Positions 46,825 to 58,186 of a DNA stretch of 64,000 bases are shown here, piece after piece. The stretch comes from Globisporangium splendens (taxonomy: Eukaryota > Oomycota > Peronosporomycetes > Pythiales > Pythiaceae): the NCBI GenBank assembly GCA_006386115.1, contig VFIW01000064.1, forward strand, positions 186,001 through 250,000, in the 5' to 3' direction. Under the pieces are notes generated by a model. The model saw only the letters and a list, made by a program, of their open reading frames with translations. It ran no database searches and was not told the origin of the DNA. Made by a program: the position numbers and the translations under genes. Position 1 is the stretch's first letter, and every line of letters starts with the position of its first letter.

Positions 46825-49800
46825 ATGTCTGAGAACATGGAAGAAGTAGACGTGCCACTCGGTCCAGCAGTACCGGAAACTGTCGAGTTGACTATTGAGG
46901 GTTTTCCTCATTTGTCTTCTTATGAGTGGTCGGCGCTGGAGCGGATGCGAAACGTCATCGGGGAGGCTGCTGTAATCAGCCTACTACGATCGGCGTCTCC
47001 TGAAGACCAGAAGAACGCTGCGGTCAGTTTCATGCACCACGAGATTATTGAATCTCGAAAGCAGGTCGCAACCCCTGTTTCGTCCTTCAGGACGGTGCCG
47101 CTGAAGCTGGATGTGTCTCCGTATCGTGGCGGAGAGAACGAGCCTCTTTCGAGATGGTTCGTCGAGTTGGATGCAGCCATCACTGCAAGACAACTGCGAG
47201 ACCCTTCGCAGCAAGTGTTGTTCGCGATGTCAAACCTTGCGGGTCGTGCGAAGAGCTGGGCTTATGGGAAGCGTTTGTCGGATCCAAACTGCTTCTACAG
47301 CTACGAAGACTTCAAGGCAGAGCTCAAGACAGCGTTTGAGCCACCGCAGAGTGAGTTCCGTGCGCGTGCCGAGTTCCTCAAGCTTCGCCAAGGCCGTTTC
47401 GATCTGCATTCGTATGCACAACGAGCGCGCTTCCTGGTCTCAAGCATCGTGGACGAGCCGATTGACGTTCCGACGCAAGTTGTGACGTTCATGATGGGTC
47501 TGAACGACGGGCCAATCCGGAACCAATTGTTCCGTGAGTATCCCAAGACGCTGGACGAAGCCATCAGCCGTGCGATGCAAGAAGAGTTCAGCATCAAGCA
47601 AGCCAAGTTCCAAGGGTTTCCGTCAAGGCCACCAAGACAAGCGAATGTCGCGCACGATGGCCCAGAGCCGATGGACATCTCGTACATTTCCACGCCTGGA
47701 AATGGACGTCCTCACAACGATGGAAAATGTTTCCGTTGTGGAAGTCGGGTCACTTCGCTCGGAACTGCAAAGTGTCTTTGCCTGACCGGCAAGCGACACA
47801 GGGTTCGCGCTCGAACAACTACGGTCGCGGCCGTGGGTTCGATCGTTCCCAACGTTCAAAAACGGGAACGACCAGTAGGGGCGGGGCCTCCTACTGGGCT
47901 CGAAAAGAGGACTGTGTTTGTGGATACACAGGACTCTGGCCCCAATGTGCATGATGCACATGCAGTTTCCACGAGGGAGAAGAGTGTCAGTCAAACGTCA
48001 AGTTTGATCGTTCTCAAAGCTCATGTAGACGGTATTGCAACGCCTCTACGTGCTTTGGTTGACACTGGTGCGTCGAACAATTTTGTTCGAAATGAAGTGA
48101 TCGTCAGGTATAAAGTACCAATGCCTGATGCGAATGAAGACAAGACGATGGTTATTCGGTTGGCCAACGGGTCAACTGTGAAGATGCCGAAGCGCGTGGT
48201 GCGCTTGGCAATGGAATGTGAAGATTTCCGAGGTGAAGACGAGTTTATTCTACTCGACCTCGATGACAAGTTTGATCTGATTCTGGGAATGCCATGGTTG
48301 AAGCGTTATCAACCTAGCATTGACTGGATGAAGATCTCCGTTGACAAGTCACACGATGCTGACTTGAGCTGTGTGACAACGGATGAAGTGGTGTGGGTTT
48401 ACACATCTGTCGAAGAGATCCCAGATGACCCTCGTGATATTGCGGTGTGCGATGGCCCCCCATGTTCACGAGCGGTACCCATCTTGAAGAAGACTACTGG
48501 AGGTGGAGCAGTCAGGCGCCAGAAAAAGACTGTCTCCTTTGCCATCGACCCTAAGAGCGAGGCGATGTGCGTGGAAGAAACGAATGGGAAAAGAGCCGAA
48601 GAGCCATCCCGAGAGAAGAAGAAGAAGACCAGCAAGGAGAGTGTCCCGTGTGCCCCTGATCAAGGTACAAGTTACGGTGACGAAGGAAGTGTCCAAGCAC
48701 AAGACATTTCAAGCGAGTTTGCGAATATCGCGGTCTACAATGAAGATGGTGACGTGGATGTAATCCGTCACTGAAGATTGAAAATCCTCCAAGCTCTGTT
48801 GAAGAGTTGGATTTCCTTGCCGTGGATGAGCAAGAAGACGCTGAAGCGTAGCCTAGCGAAAGGCGAAATTTCGCAGGTCTGCATGATCGTCGATGTTGAC
48901 GATGCAGAAGACATCAACACGGTATCAGCAACGGAGGCTGAAGTGTTCGATGAGAAGACACGGAAGGAAAGGTTCGAGGAGCAGTCATGGGATGCTCTCA
49001 AAACGAACCCCGTGTATGAACTTGTCAAGGAATATGAGGACATATTCCCAGACAAGGTGCCGGACGAACTGCCATTCGATAGAGGCGTTCGTCATGAGAT
49101 TGACATACTTCCTGGCACGAAGTATTGTATCACACGGCAGTGGCCGTTGCCAAGAGAACAAGTCGTTGCGATCGACGAGTTCTTTGCGCAACGTGCTAAG
49201 GCTGGTCATGTGCGAGAGAGCAAGTCTCCACATTGCAGCCCAACCTTCTGTGTGAAGAAGGCAACTGGAGGTTGGCGCATCGTTCACGCTTTCAACAAGC
49301 TGAACGACGCTACCATTCCAGCCCAAACTCCGGTTCCACGCAAGGACATGATCCTTGATGGAATGGTTGGCAGCACCGTCTTTAGTGCTATCGATCTGAA
49401 AGATGGGTTCTATCAGATTCGAATGCGCGAAGACGATGTACCACTAACTGCAGTGAGTACCCCGAGTGGTATGCTGTGGGAATGGTTAGTGATGCCACAG
49501 GGTTTGAAGAACGCTCCTGCGACTTTCAATAGGATGGTCACGAATTTACTTCGTCCATTGAGAGGGTTTGCACCGAGTTACTTTGACGATATATTCGTTC
49601 ATAGTAAAACCACGGGTGAAAAGTCTGACGTTGATGCTCATCTTGACCATCTCCGTCAAGTCTTTCAGGTCATGCGAGAGAACAAGCTCTACGCTAACCT
49701 GAAGAAGTGCATATTCTTTGCACCAGAGATCCCCGTTCTCGGCTGCTTTGTGGGAAAGCATGGCGTTCGAGTCGATCCGGAGAAGGTCAAAGCTATTGAC

Positions 49801-51777
49801 GATTGGCCTGTGCCTCAGAACGTCAAACAGCTACGACAATGGTTGGGTTTGGCCAACTACTTGCACAAGTACACGCGCAATTATGCAGCGTTGGTGCAAC
49901 CCCTCACACAGCTCCTGAAGAAGGACATTGAGTGGGAGTGGTCCAGTGACCACCAAGCAGCGTTTGCCGAAGTCAAGAGGAGTCTGCGAGAAGCTCCCGT
50001 GCTGGCAATTGCAAACCACGACAAGCCTTTTCATGTGGTTTGCGATGCAAGCGACTATGCCATCGGTTGCGCGTTGATGCAACACGATGATGAGGGTCAT
50101 GAGCGAGTTGTGTCGTATCAGTCACGACAACTCCGACCCGCAGAACGGAACTACCCAGTTCATGACAAAGAACTTCTTGCGATGAAGTATTCTTTGGTCA
50201 AGTTCCGTGTGTATCTGCTTGGAGAGGAGCGCTTCGCGATCTACACAGATCATGCGTCGCTGCGTACGGCAGTGAAGACTCCTCACTTGTCGCAAAGAAT
50301 GGCGAGATGGTTCTCTTTCTTTGCAGAGTACAACTTTGTTGTACACTACAAGCCAGGCAAGACGAACATCTTAGCCGATGCGCTTTCAAGACGTCCGGAC
50401 TACGATCCGAAGACCAAGAGTGAAGACACGGACGGAGCGTGTCGACTCTGTGAAGACATTCAAGCGATCGCAGTGCAAGCAACGACTACAGTGCGAGAAG
50501 ACATTGTCGAAGGGTACAAGTCTGACGAAACATGTCAGGACTTGTTGAAGTATTTCAAGGACCCTTCGGACAAAGCACTGCAAGGTCTTCCGTCGCGCAC
50601 AAGGTCGCGAGTTCACCGCTTCCGAGTACACAATGGGTTGTTGTACTACGCGGTTGAACAAGGGGATACAGCAAGGGTTGTTGTTCCCAACGACGAAGGT
50701 CTGCGTCATCGACTCTTGTATGAGTACCATGACAGTCCTTCTGGTGGCCATCTCGGACGTGAGAAAACGTTTCTCAACTTGTCTCGAGATTACTACTGGC
50801 CACACATGTACAAGTGGGTGCGCAAGTATGTGAGGACTTGCGAGATCTGCCAACGAGTGAAACCTTCTGGTTCCACTCAGGCACCACTTCGTTCATTGGC
50901 TGTCCCTCAGGACAGTTGGAAGTCTGTGAGTATGGATTTCATATTCGGACTTCCACGTGACAAACACGGACGCAATGGCATCCTTGTGTTTGTGGACCGA
51001 TTCAGCAAGATGGTCCATCTTGCGCCGGTTTCGGACAAGATCTCAGCCGAAATGGCGGCCAAGGTCTTTGTAGACGTCGTATTCCGTCTGCATGGCCTGC
51101 CCGTTGAGATCGTGTCTGACCGTGACACTCGGTTTACGTCCAAGTTTTGGCGTGCACTGTTCGGACTTCTGGACACCAAGTTGTCCATGTCAACAGCGGC
51201 ACATCCTGAAACGGATGGTCAAACTGAACGAGTGAATCGTGTCCTCGAAGACGTGTTGCGCAGCTACGCAACGTCTTTCAAAGAGTGGAGTGAGTTTCTC
51301 CCTCTTGCCGAGTTTGCGTTGAACAACTCCACGCATGTCTCGACGGGTCACTCTCCATTCTATGTGAACTATGGCATTCATCCTCGAGTGCCTGCTTCCA
51401 TAATGGGTGAGGTCTCTACCTTAAGTGGGGGAGGGACTCCGGCTAAAGGCAATAAGCCGCAGTCGTCGTATGACCTGAATGCTGTTGCCGAGTTAAAAGC
51501 CAACTTTGACTCGATGAAACCCCTCAACGACATCACTAGTCGTGAGGTGCAGCAAGTCGATGACTTTATCGTGAGGAGACAAGCCGTTGTGAGGTTTGTT
51601 CGAGACGCAATCGCGAAGGCTCAGGATCTGCAAAAGGAACAAGCAGACAAGAGTGGAAGGAAGAACAAGCAAGTTTATAAGATCAATGATCTTGTATTAC
51701 TTAGCACGGCGAACCTGCCTGAACATGCAGTGTCCAACTTGGGAAGCTCGAAGCTTCTGCCAAGGTTCATTGGACCA
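46825..51777 (+). pseudogene. gag-pol of element C, degraded by indels, a stop and 3' truncation
   Basis: From ATG 46825, Gag is collinear with element B up to the zinc knuckle, where one base is missing near 47742; the reading then leaves the knuckle frame. A second base is missing from the A run of the slippery site (5 A at 47858-47862 against 6 in element B). Together the two losses put Gag and protease in one continuous frame but destroy the knuckle and the slippery heptamer. A TGA at 48772-48774 lies in a stretch with a one-base loss and a compensating gain relative to element B. After that RT (SYFDDIFVHSK), RNase H and the integrase core are open to about 51777. The frame then continues for 119 codons into unrelated DNA. 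Confidence 0.88.
47872..47897 (+). other. conserved frameshift stem-loop without its slippery site (element C)
   Basis: CCAGTAGG pairs with CCTACTGG, with inner GGC/GCC. The stem persists although the A run upstream has lost one base. Confidence 0.7.
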
Positions 51778-52260
51778 GGGTCGGTAGTAAGGATTCCATT
51801 TGCTGCTTCAGATCGTCTTTCCACGCGGGATTGCGTCTCTCTGCCACCACCAGGTCTTCACAGAGATACTCCCACCCGAGTCTGTGGATATTGTTCGTCT
51901 GGTACAGCCTTGTCTGTGCTAGCTGGCTTCGCTCCTTTGGTGAAATCGCGCAACATCCCCGGTTTTGACTTTTGTCCCGATGCACTTGTTCATGCCAAGC
52001 TTCTGTATACTTGTCTCGGGCTCGCTGTAGCCACCGAGTTGTCCGCCGCATCGCTTGTCGCTTTATTGCAAGAGGTATTGAATAGAGACCTATGCCTCCC
52101 CCCGCAGGATTCACACGGGATGAGTCATACATAAAAACCAGGTACAAACAAATCAATCGAAAGCAGGAGCGTGCTAGACTTGGAGGGAGGCGGACATCGA
52201 GTCTTTGATTATATACGGAGGACGTGTAGTATACTACATGTTTTGCCGAAGCTTTTTTGA
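51778..52260. other. unidentified DNA at the broken end of element C
   Basis: The minus strand is open from 52285 to 51767 and would encode an Arg/Gln-rich protein (WLQRARDKYTEAWHEQVHRD, and a final RRNPAWKDDLKQQME stretch). It could be a piece of another retroelement (Gag or leader) read toward element C; no family was recognised. Confidence 0.4.
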
Positions 52261-52980
52261 AGAGAGTGTTGCAAAAGATGTACATACTGTGGTGCTGTAT
52301 TCAAGTAGTGCTCGCGTAACTCATGAAGACAAGCTGGGCGAGTAATTCAGTCGTCGCGGTTGTTCTCTCTGGCTTCACGACTGGCTGTGGTGGAGGGCGT
52401 CCACAAAAGCGTTTTCAGCACTGTTATGCAACGTTTGCCAATGCGTCACAATCAGAAACCAAATGCTGTTCAATTTTTCACAGCGCTGAGATGTCTGTAG
52501 CAAAACTGCCCGCTATATTGACATCTCACTGTAAAACTGCTTGCAACAATAAATGCATTATCACATCGTAAACAGCTTGGTATATTAACAGTGTGGGTCG
52601 ATTTGGGGACTTTTTTTGGATCCTTTTTGGTGCAAATAAGGTTGTTGGCCGAAATGTCCCAGTTTGCAGATGCCTGGCTATGAATCCAGTGCAAACAACG
52701 AGGCTGTAGTGTCCCGAACTCCGAGAAGCAAATGTTGTGCTGTCGCACAGCTAGTGTGCTCTGATTCCAATGCTATACGTGTCCTGCGTCAGTCAATGTA
52801 CACACTCCAGAAGTGAGCATCCCTCTGCAGAGAGGTGCCTGAAGTATTCACGAGCTGTGTCCACAAGATAATGCGTGTGTGTGTGTGTATTTCTTTACGT
52901 CTCTCTCACACACACTCTCTCTCAAACTCATTCTACGATTTGCCTCGTCCAAAGCAATTGTCCTCGGCTACTATCCCAGT
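52261..52980. other. intergenic, upstream of the elicitin-like gene
   Basis: No gene seen. A TG-rich run followed by CTCTCA repeats sits at about 52870-52925, within 110 bp of the start codon. Confidence 0.4.
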
Positions 52981-53685
52981 ATGAAACTCCAAGCTCCTCT
53001 CGCTGTTGCCGCCGCTATAATGGTGGACATTACTAATGGTGCACCGATCGAGCTGTGCAATGGCATCCAAAGACTCGCTATTAATCGAGTTGCCAACTTG
53101 CTTACCTCCATGTCTACTGTGTGTTTTCTGAATTCGGGATTCAACCTTCTATTGGGCCAGAGTTTGCCGAGTGATGCTCAGAGAATCTGGATGTGCGGGG
53201 CACCTTCGTGTCACTTAATGGTTGCGAAGATGAATGCATCGAACCTTCCGGATTGTCGTGCAACCAATTTCAACGTTAACACCAATTTGTACGCATTCGC
53301 ATCGACCTTTGAGTCAGAGTGGACGAGGCTGACAGCCTCACCGACGCCAACCACGACAGCACCACCAATCGCGACACCAGCGCCAACCATGAGCGCTCCG
53401 TCAAACACCCCACCGACGCCAGCCACGACCAATCCACCTACTGTTCATCCTCCGCCAGAAACGCCGGCGCCATTGACTTCACCAACGGTCGTGCCAACAC
53501 CAAGTACCGCCACTCCGACGACCGGTGAGCCACCACCCAGCACGACAACTCCAACGACGGATACGTCAACACCGAGCACCGAAAACCCGACAACCGACGC
53601 TCCAACACCTGCCGTGGATACTCAAGCAACAGGCGCGCCAACTCCTACAGTGGGTACTCCATTGACGGAGAAGCCAGTGTTTTGA
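52981..53685 (+). CDS. secreted elicitin-like protein with Pro/Thr-rich tail, lacking one conserved Cys
   Basis: A 234-residue protein from ATG 52981, chosen because it gives a signal peptide (residues 1-21, cleavage probably after NGA); the frame opens earlier. Residues about 22-120 follow the elicitin pattern: C(1) at 26, C(2) in STVCFLNSGFNLLLG, LP then MC(3), PSC(4), PDC(5), NFNVNTNLYAFA. The sixth Cys, expected in the F-x-x-x-C end, is Trp (FESEW). Classical elicitins have three disulfides; here Cys3 would lose its partner. The last about 115 residues are Pro/Thr/Ser/Ala repeats, likely O-glycosylated, with no GPI signal at the end. Elicitins are oomycete sterol-binding secreted proteins recognised by plants; sterol binding here is untested. 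Confidence 0.82.
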   Translation: MKLQAPLAVAAAIMVDITNGAPIELCNGIQRLAINRVANLLTSMSTVCFLNSGFNLLLGQSLPSDAQRIWMCGAPSCHLMVAKMNASNLPDCRATNFNVNTNLYAFASTFESEWTRLTASPTPTTTAPPIATPAPTMSAPSNTPPTPATTNPPTVHPPPETPAPLTSPTVVPTPSTATPTTGEPPPSTTTPTTDTSTPSTENPTTDAPTPAVDTQATGAPTPTVGTPLTEKPVF

Positions 53686-53981
53686 GCTTGCACTCCACAC
53701 CTTCATGGCAACCAGAACCCGACGACTTCTCGCCAATAATGAAATCTCAACCCTTTTGTTCTGCAATGCAAACAAATCCTTTCGCTGGGTCACAGTGACT
53801 TGAGATACATCCACTTAGTCACAGTCAATTACGTAGTCCAACGCCGCCAAGCAATTCCATCGTCTATTGCAAAGTGGAAGCAAGCATTGGTTTGAACTTG
53901 GAATACAGACAACTGCATGATTATTGAGCTAGATGCAAAAATGCAGATATGAAAGCCAGCGTTCTCATTGCTACCTTGGTC
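53686..53981. other. intergenic between convergent genes
   Basis: About 300 bp, AT-rich, 3' ends of the elicitin-like gene and the ABCC gene. Confidence 0.4.
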
Positions 53982-56900
53982 TTATTGAATAGATCGTTTT
54001 GCGAGCGACGCGAAAATGGACTCGGGCTGGCTCAACAACTCTTCTGGCGCTCCAAACTCGGCAACTTGACCCGCGTCCATAACCGCGATCTTGTCACAAT
54101 GCATGATCGTGTTGATGCGATGCGCGATGATCAAGACAGTCTTGGTCACAAACGTCTCCTTGATCGTCACTTGGATGAGGTTGTCAGTCGCTGTGTCCAC
54201 GTTCGCAGTCGCTTCGTCCAGCACCACGATCTTGCTGTTCTTGAGCAAGGCACGAGCGATACACAAGAGTTGTCGTTGGCCGACAGACAGGTTGTCGCCA
54301 CCTTCTGAGACGACAAAGTCGAGACCAGCTCCCCATTTTGTGACGCTGTCAGACAAGTGCACTTGTTGCAGAATGGACCAGATCTCGTCATCTGAATACT
54401 CGGAGAACGGATCCAAATTCTCACGCAGCGAGCCACTGTACAGCACCGGGTCTTGTGGGATGATCGCCAGACTGCGGCGCAAGTCGCGAAGCTTGACGCT
54501 TTGGATATCGATGCCGTCAATAAACACCGAGCCACTTTCAAACTCGCGGATGCGGAACAACGCCACCATCAGGGAGCTCTTGCCAGCACCAGTACGACCA
54601 CAGATACCGACCTTTTCGCCACCTTGGATGTCCATGTTGACACCACGAAGCACCAACGGCAACTCTGGGCGATACTTCAAGCACAATTTGTCAAACTTGA
54701 TGGCACCTTGCGATGGCCAGAGCTCAGCGTTGATTGGAGTAGACGCCGCGCCGTCATCTTCCTTTGGGATCTCGCGAAAGTGCAGCAGTCGCTCGACACT
54801 CGTCATCGCGTTGTCCGTACGATCCACCGAACGCACGGTGTTCTGGACGATCGATGTGAGCATCAACGAGTACGTCAACGAGATACCACCGACGACAGTG
54901 CTGATCTGACCTTTCGTCGCAACCAAGTAGAGTGACACGACGAAAATAATCACAACAGACATCCAATCCAAGCGCACCGCGAGCCATCTGCCTGCACCCC
55001 AGTACAAGAAATACGCCGCTGCGTTCCCGTCGACTGTGTCCTTGTTGATACGAATGAATTTGTCTTGCATCTTGAACGCTCGAATTGTGTGCAGACCAGT
55101 CAAAGTCTCGCCAAACAGGTTGTACACAGGCGTTCGCGTGATGCCCTCCAGTCGTTTCACTTCGCGCGACGTCTTCTTGAAGTACTTTCCGATCATGACA
55201 AAGAGAATGATCATCGGAATGTACGAGACACCGATCCAGTACGACGATGCTGCGGACACCGCCAAGGCACCAACCGTCATCGCGACATTCTGTAGTAACA
55301 GTTGGTATTGTTGTGGCAAACTCGCGTCAACTTGGTCGAGATCGTTCGAAAATCGGTTCAAGATGCGGCCCACAGGAGTGACATCAAAGTATCGATTCAC
55401 GGGAGCGCTCAGCACACGTCGAAACAGTTCGTTGTGCAAGTTGCTCGAGCTGCGAACGCACGCCTCGATCAGCAACTGGCCTCGAGCGACGGTCAGGATG
55501 CAACAGAGCACAATGAAACCCAGATACCACATGCCAAATTTCACGTCCGAGTACGAAGGGTCCACGCCGTTCCGGACCATATTCTTGGCCCAGTGGCCTT
55601 GCCACCAATCCACCAGCGTTCGCACACCTTGGCTCGTCGCGTAAATTATCAGCAAGAGGATCAGGACGATCACACCATTGAAGCCAGCCTCGTCAAAGTA
55701 CGACCTGTAGATTGCGCCGGTGACTTTACCCTTCACTCGATCTTCCGCCTGAACGAGTTTGGCTGGATCCTCTTGACCTTCAGATTTGCCAGATTCGGCA
55801 GCGTCTTTTGCGGACTGTTCCGCGGACATAACCACTTCCATCGCTACTGCAAGCGCAGATTCTCGCTGCTTCTCGTCTTCGTCGATCTCATGCTCATCGA
55901 TCACATCCTTCTCGAGCTTGTCCAGCGTTGTGCTTTGCATGCCGAGCTCTGGGAACTGCGCCAGAATCTCATTGTACGTGCCGTCGCCAGCGATGCAGCC
56001 GTCCTGGACCACGAGGATCTTGTCCGCATGCATCAGCAAGTCGTAGTGGCTGTTGAGTACCAGCAACCGCGTCTTGTCCTTTGCCAGACCCACGATGCAA
56101 TGGTTGAAAATGGCGTGGGCGACATGCGGATCCACAGCACTCAGCGGGTCGTCGAGAATCAGAATATCGTACTTGGATCGGTACATGGCTCTAGCGATCG
56201 CCACACGCGCTTTCTGACCACCACTGAGGTTGATGCCACGCTCACCGATCTCAGTCTGGTCGCCGTTGGGGAGTGCATGCAAGTCCAGCGCCAATTGCGT
56301 GGCTTCGAGCACTTTTTCGTATCGTTCGACATCAAGCTCAGCTTCAAACAGGATGTTGTCCTTTACGCTCGAGTTTCGGATCCACGATTCTTGGCTCACG
56401 TACGCGATGTCACCGTGAACGTCCACACGGCCTTGCGTCATTTTCATTTCGCCGAGGAGCGCATTCAGGAGACTGGATTTGCCCGACCCGACAGTACCAA
56501 TGATCATCACCAGACTGCCAGCGTCAATCTCCGCATTGATGCCTTCCAGTCGGAAACCGGGACCATTCACTAAGTCAATCTCGCCTCCAGGCACTTTCTC
56601 CTCGGTACCTTCGCCTTGGTCAGTGCTCACAACGACCACGTCTGGCGACGAGTCGGATTGGGACCATTGAAAGTGTGCGTCGCGGATAGAAATGGAGCCC
56701 CGAATAGTGGAGTCATCAGTAAGACCGCCTAGAGTTCTCGAAGCCGTTTGCTGCTCTTGGAGCTCTTCACCAGCCAGGTATGCGTCGATCCGGCGGAACC
56801 CGATTCGAGCTTGAGACACAGCAGCGATGGCGCGCGGAAACATGCCGACAGCTGCACGGCACACGTTCACCATCGCGATCAACGTGAACGCATCAGTGAC

Positions 56901-58043
56901 CGAGATGTCGCCTTGAATGATCACATACGCTCCCAAGGTCACGCCAGAGAGCAGCGTTGGCGTCAACAATAGCATTGCGGTGTTCAGCACTTGGTAGGTG
57001 TGGAACTTGCGGTACAAGCGCACCTCGACTTCTCGGATTTTCTCGACGCGGCGAGCCAGCGATTCTTCCCACGCGTAATACTTCATGACACGAATGCCCT
57101 GCAGCGCCTCCGACGTCACACGCACGCGCTCATCGACCACGTATAGCAGCTTGGATTGGAGTTGGCCGATCTGCTTCGCTTGACGGAGCGACGCGTACAT
57201 GACCACTACGAGCAGCACAGCGCCACAGAGCGCCGACCAGACATTGAAGAGCAGCGCAATCAGCACGATCGTGACAACGAAGCCGAACGGCGACATCACG
57301 ATCCAGAAGCCTTCCGACAGGCACGTAAAGATGCGCTCGGCATCGACGCTCATCAGCGTCACGATCTCGCCCGTCGTGTACGCCTGGCGCGCACCCGATG
57401 AGAGCCGCAGTGACTTCTGGTACACCATGTCCATAACCACGGAGCGCACGTTCACGCCTATGCGCGCCGTCATGTAGAACGCATGGTTCGAGCACGTGAC
57501 GGCCAGGAGCGACGACAACGTCATCATGGCCACGAGCACGTACCCATTGTTCACGTGGAAGATGTTGACGCGGTCGTTCAGGTAGTCCAAGATTGCTTGC
57601 GCGACGTACGATTGCAGCGCCAACGCGAGCGTGTATACGGTAAAGTTGGCCAAGATGATCGCAATGTCTGCGCGGAACGTCTTCAGGATCGCCATCACGA
57701 ACGGCGAGCGGCTGTGCTTCGTCTCGTTCTCAGGGTCGTAGTTCTGTACAAAGCGCGCATACACGGTATCGCACGAGTCCTCGTCGGCGATCGGCCAGAG
57801 GTCTCTGAGCTCGAGCACCTTGCGCGCGCCGAGCGAGATAAGCGGCTGCAGCCACTGGGCTGCGAGGATCGACGGCAGCGACGCTTTGGACACTGGATTC
57901 ACGCACTGCGAGAACGGCCGACCGGCTTCGTAGGTCTCGAGGAGAGAGCGCTTGGTGTTGGCATGCTGAGGTGGTGGTGAGGAGTCATTAGTGGTGGTTG
58001 GGGTCTGAGGCGCAGCCTCGTAGTGGTCCTGCGCAGACGGCAT
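53982..58043 (-). CDS. ABC transporter, ABCC/MRP type, paralogue 1
   Basis: A full transporter of 1353 residues from ATG 58043 (an open stretch upstream to 58187 looks non-coding). Order: cytosolic N-tail, TMD1, NBD1, TMD2, NBD2. NBD1 has Walker A GTVGSGKSS, signature LSGGQKARVAIARA and Walker B ILILDDPLSAVD, with Asp in place of the catalytic Glu, typical of ABCC. NBD2 has GRTGAGKSS, signature LSVGQRQLLCIARA and IVVLDEATANVD with the Glu. There is no TMD0, so it is a short MRP. The family exports glutathione or other conjugates across plasma or vacuolar membranes; the substrate is unknown. Intronless. Highly similar to the gene at 59450, so a tandem duplicate. Confidence 0.95.
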   Translation of the reverse strand: MPSAQDHYEAAPQTPTTTNDSSPPPQHANTKRSLLETYEAGRPFSQCVNPVSKASLPSILAAQWLQPLISLGARKVLELRDLWPIADEDSCDTVYARFVQNYDPENETKHSRSPFVMAILKTFRADIAIILANFTVYTLALALQSYVAQAILDYLNDRVNIFHVNNGYVLVAMMTLSSLLAVTCSNHAFYMTARIGVNVRSVVMDMVYQKSLRLSSGARQAYTTGEIVTLMSVDAERIFTCLSEGFWIVMSPFGFVVTIVLIALLFNVWSALCGAVLLVVVMYASLRQAKQIGQLQSKLLYVVDERVRVTSEALQGIRVMKYYAWEESLARRVEKIREVEVRLYRKFHTYQVLNTAMLLLTPTLLSGVTLGAYVIIQGDISVTDAFTLIAMVNVCRAAVGMFPRAIAAVSQARIGFRRIDAYLAGEELQEQQTASRTLGGLTDDSTIRGSISIRDAHFQWSQSDSSPDVVVVSTDQGEGTEEKVPGGEIDLVNGPGFRLEGINAEIDAGSLVMIIGTVGSGKSSLLNALLGEMKMTQGRVDVHGDIAYVSQESWIRNSSVKDNILFEAELDVERYEKVLEATQLALDLHALPNGDQTEIGERGINLSGGQKARVAIARAMYRSKYDILILDDPLSAVDPHVAHAIFNHCIVGLAKDKTRLLVLNSHYDLLMHADKILVVQDGCIAGDGTYNEILAQFPELGMQSTTLDKLEKDVIDEHEIDEDEKQRESALAVAMEVVMSAEQSAKDAAESGKSEGQEDPAKLVQAEDRVKGKVTGAIYRSYFDEAGFNGVIVLILLLIIYATSQGVRTLVDWWQGHWAKNMVRNGVDPSYSDVKFGMWYLGFIVLCCILTVARGQLLIEACVRSSSNLHNELFRRVLSAPVNRYFDVTPVGRILNRFSNDLDQVDASLPQQYQLLLQNVAMTVGALAVSAASSYWIGVSYIPMIILFVMIGKYFKKTSREVKRLEGITRTPVYNLFGETLTGLHTIRAFKMQDKFIRINKDTVDGNAAAYFLYWGAGRWLAVRLDWMSVVIIFVVSLYLVATKGQISTVVGGISLTYSLMLTSIVQNTVRSVDRTDNAMTSVERLLHFREIPKEDDGAASTPINAELWPSQGAIKFDKLCLKYRPELPLVLRGVNMDIQGGEKVGICGRTGAGKSSLMVALFRIREFESGSVFIDGIDIQSVKLRDLRRSLAIIPQDPVLYSGSLRENLDPFSEYSDDEIWSILQQVHLSDSVTKWGAGLDFVVSEGGDNLSVGQRQLLCIARALLKNSKIVVLDEATANVDTATDNLIQVTIKETFVTKTVLIIAHRINTIMHCDKIAVMDAGQVAEFGAPEELLSQPESIFASLAKRSIQ

Positions 58044-58186
58044 CGTGCTCAGGTGGAGATGTGCCTGAGTGAGCAACAGACGCGCAATTGCAAAGTGAGC
58101 GAGCGAGACGCCATCAAGATGGAGGCAATGCGCTCTTCGTCCATGCTCCCAAGAGCTCTTTTGCCTGATGGAAGAGATGGGCAGCA

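Larger units (their letters stand above)
46721..51777 (+). mobile_element. internal region of truncated element C (same family as B)
   Basis: Follows the shared LTR without a gap and runs collinear with element B until the post-integrase domain, then stops at a sharp junction near 51777. The linker, chromodomain, antisense ORF, polypurine tract and 3' LTR are missing. Confidence 0.88.

Noticed and set aside
52879..52981. Upstream start at 52879 for the elicitin-like gene
   Set aside because: The extra 34 residues would bury the signal peptide; the stretch is a TG/CTCTCA simple repeat.
55302..56573. Long plus frames (423, 456 and 389 codons) opposite the ABCC genes
   Set aside because: They follow from the codon bias of the strongly conserved NBD and TMD regions, are His/Asp/Val-rich and have no independent support.
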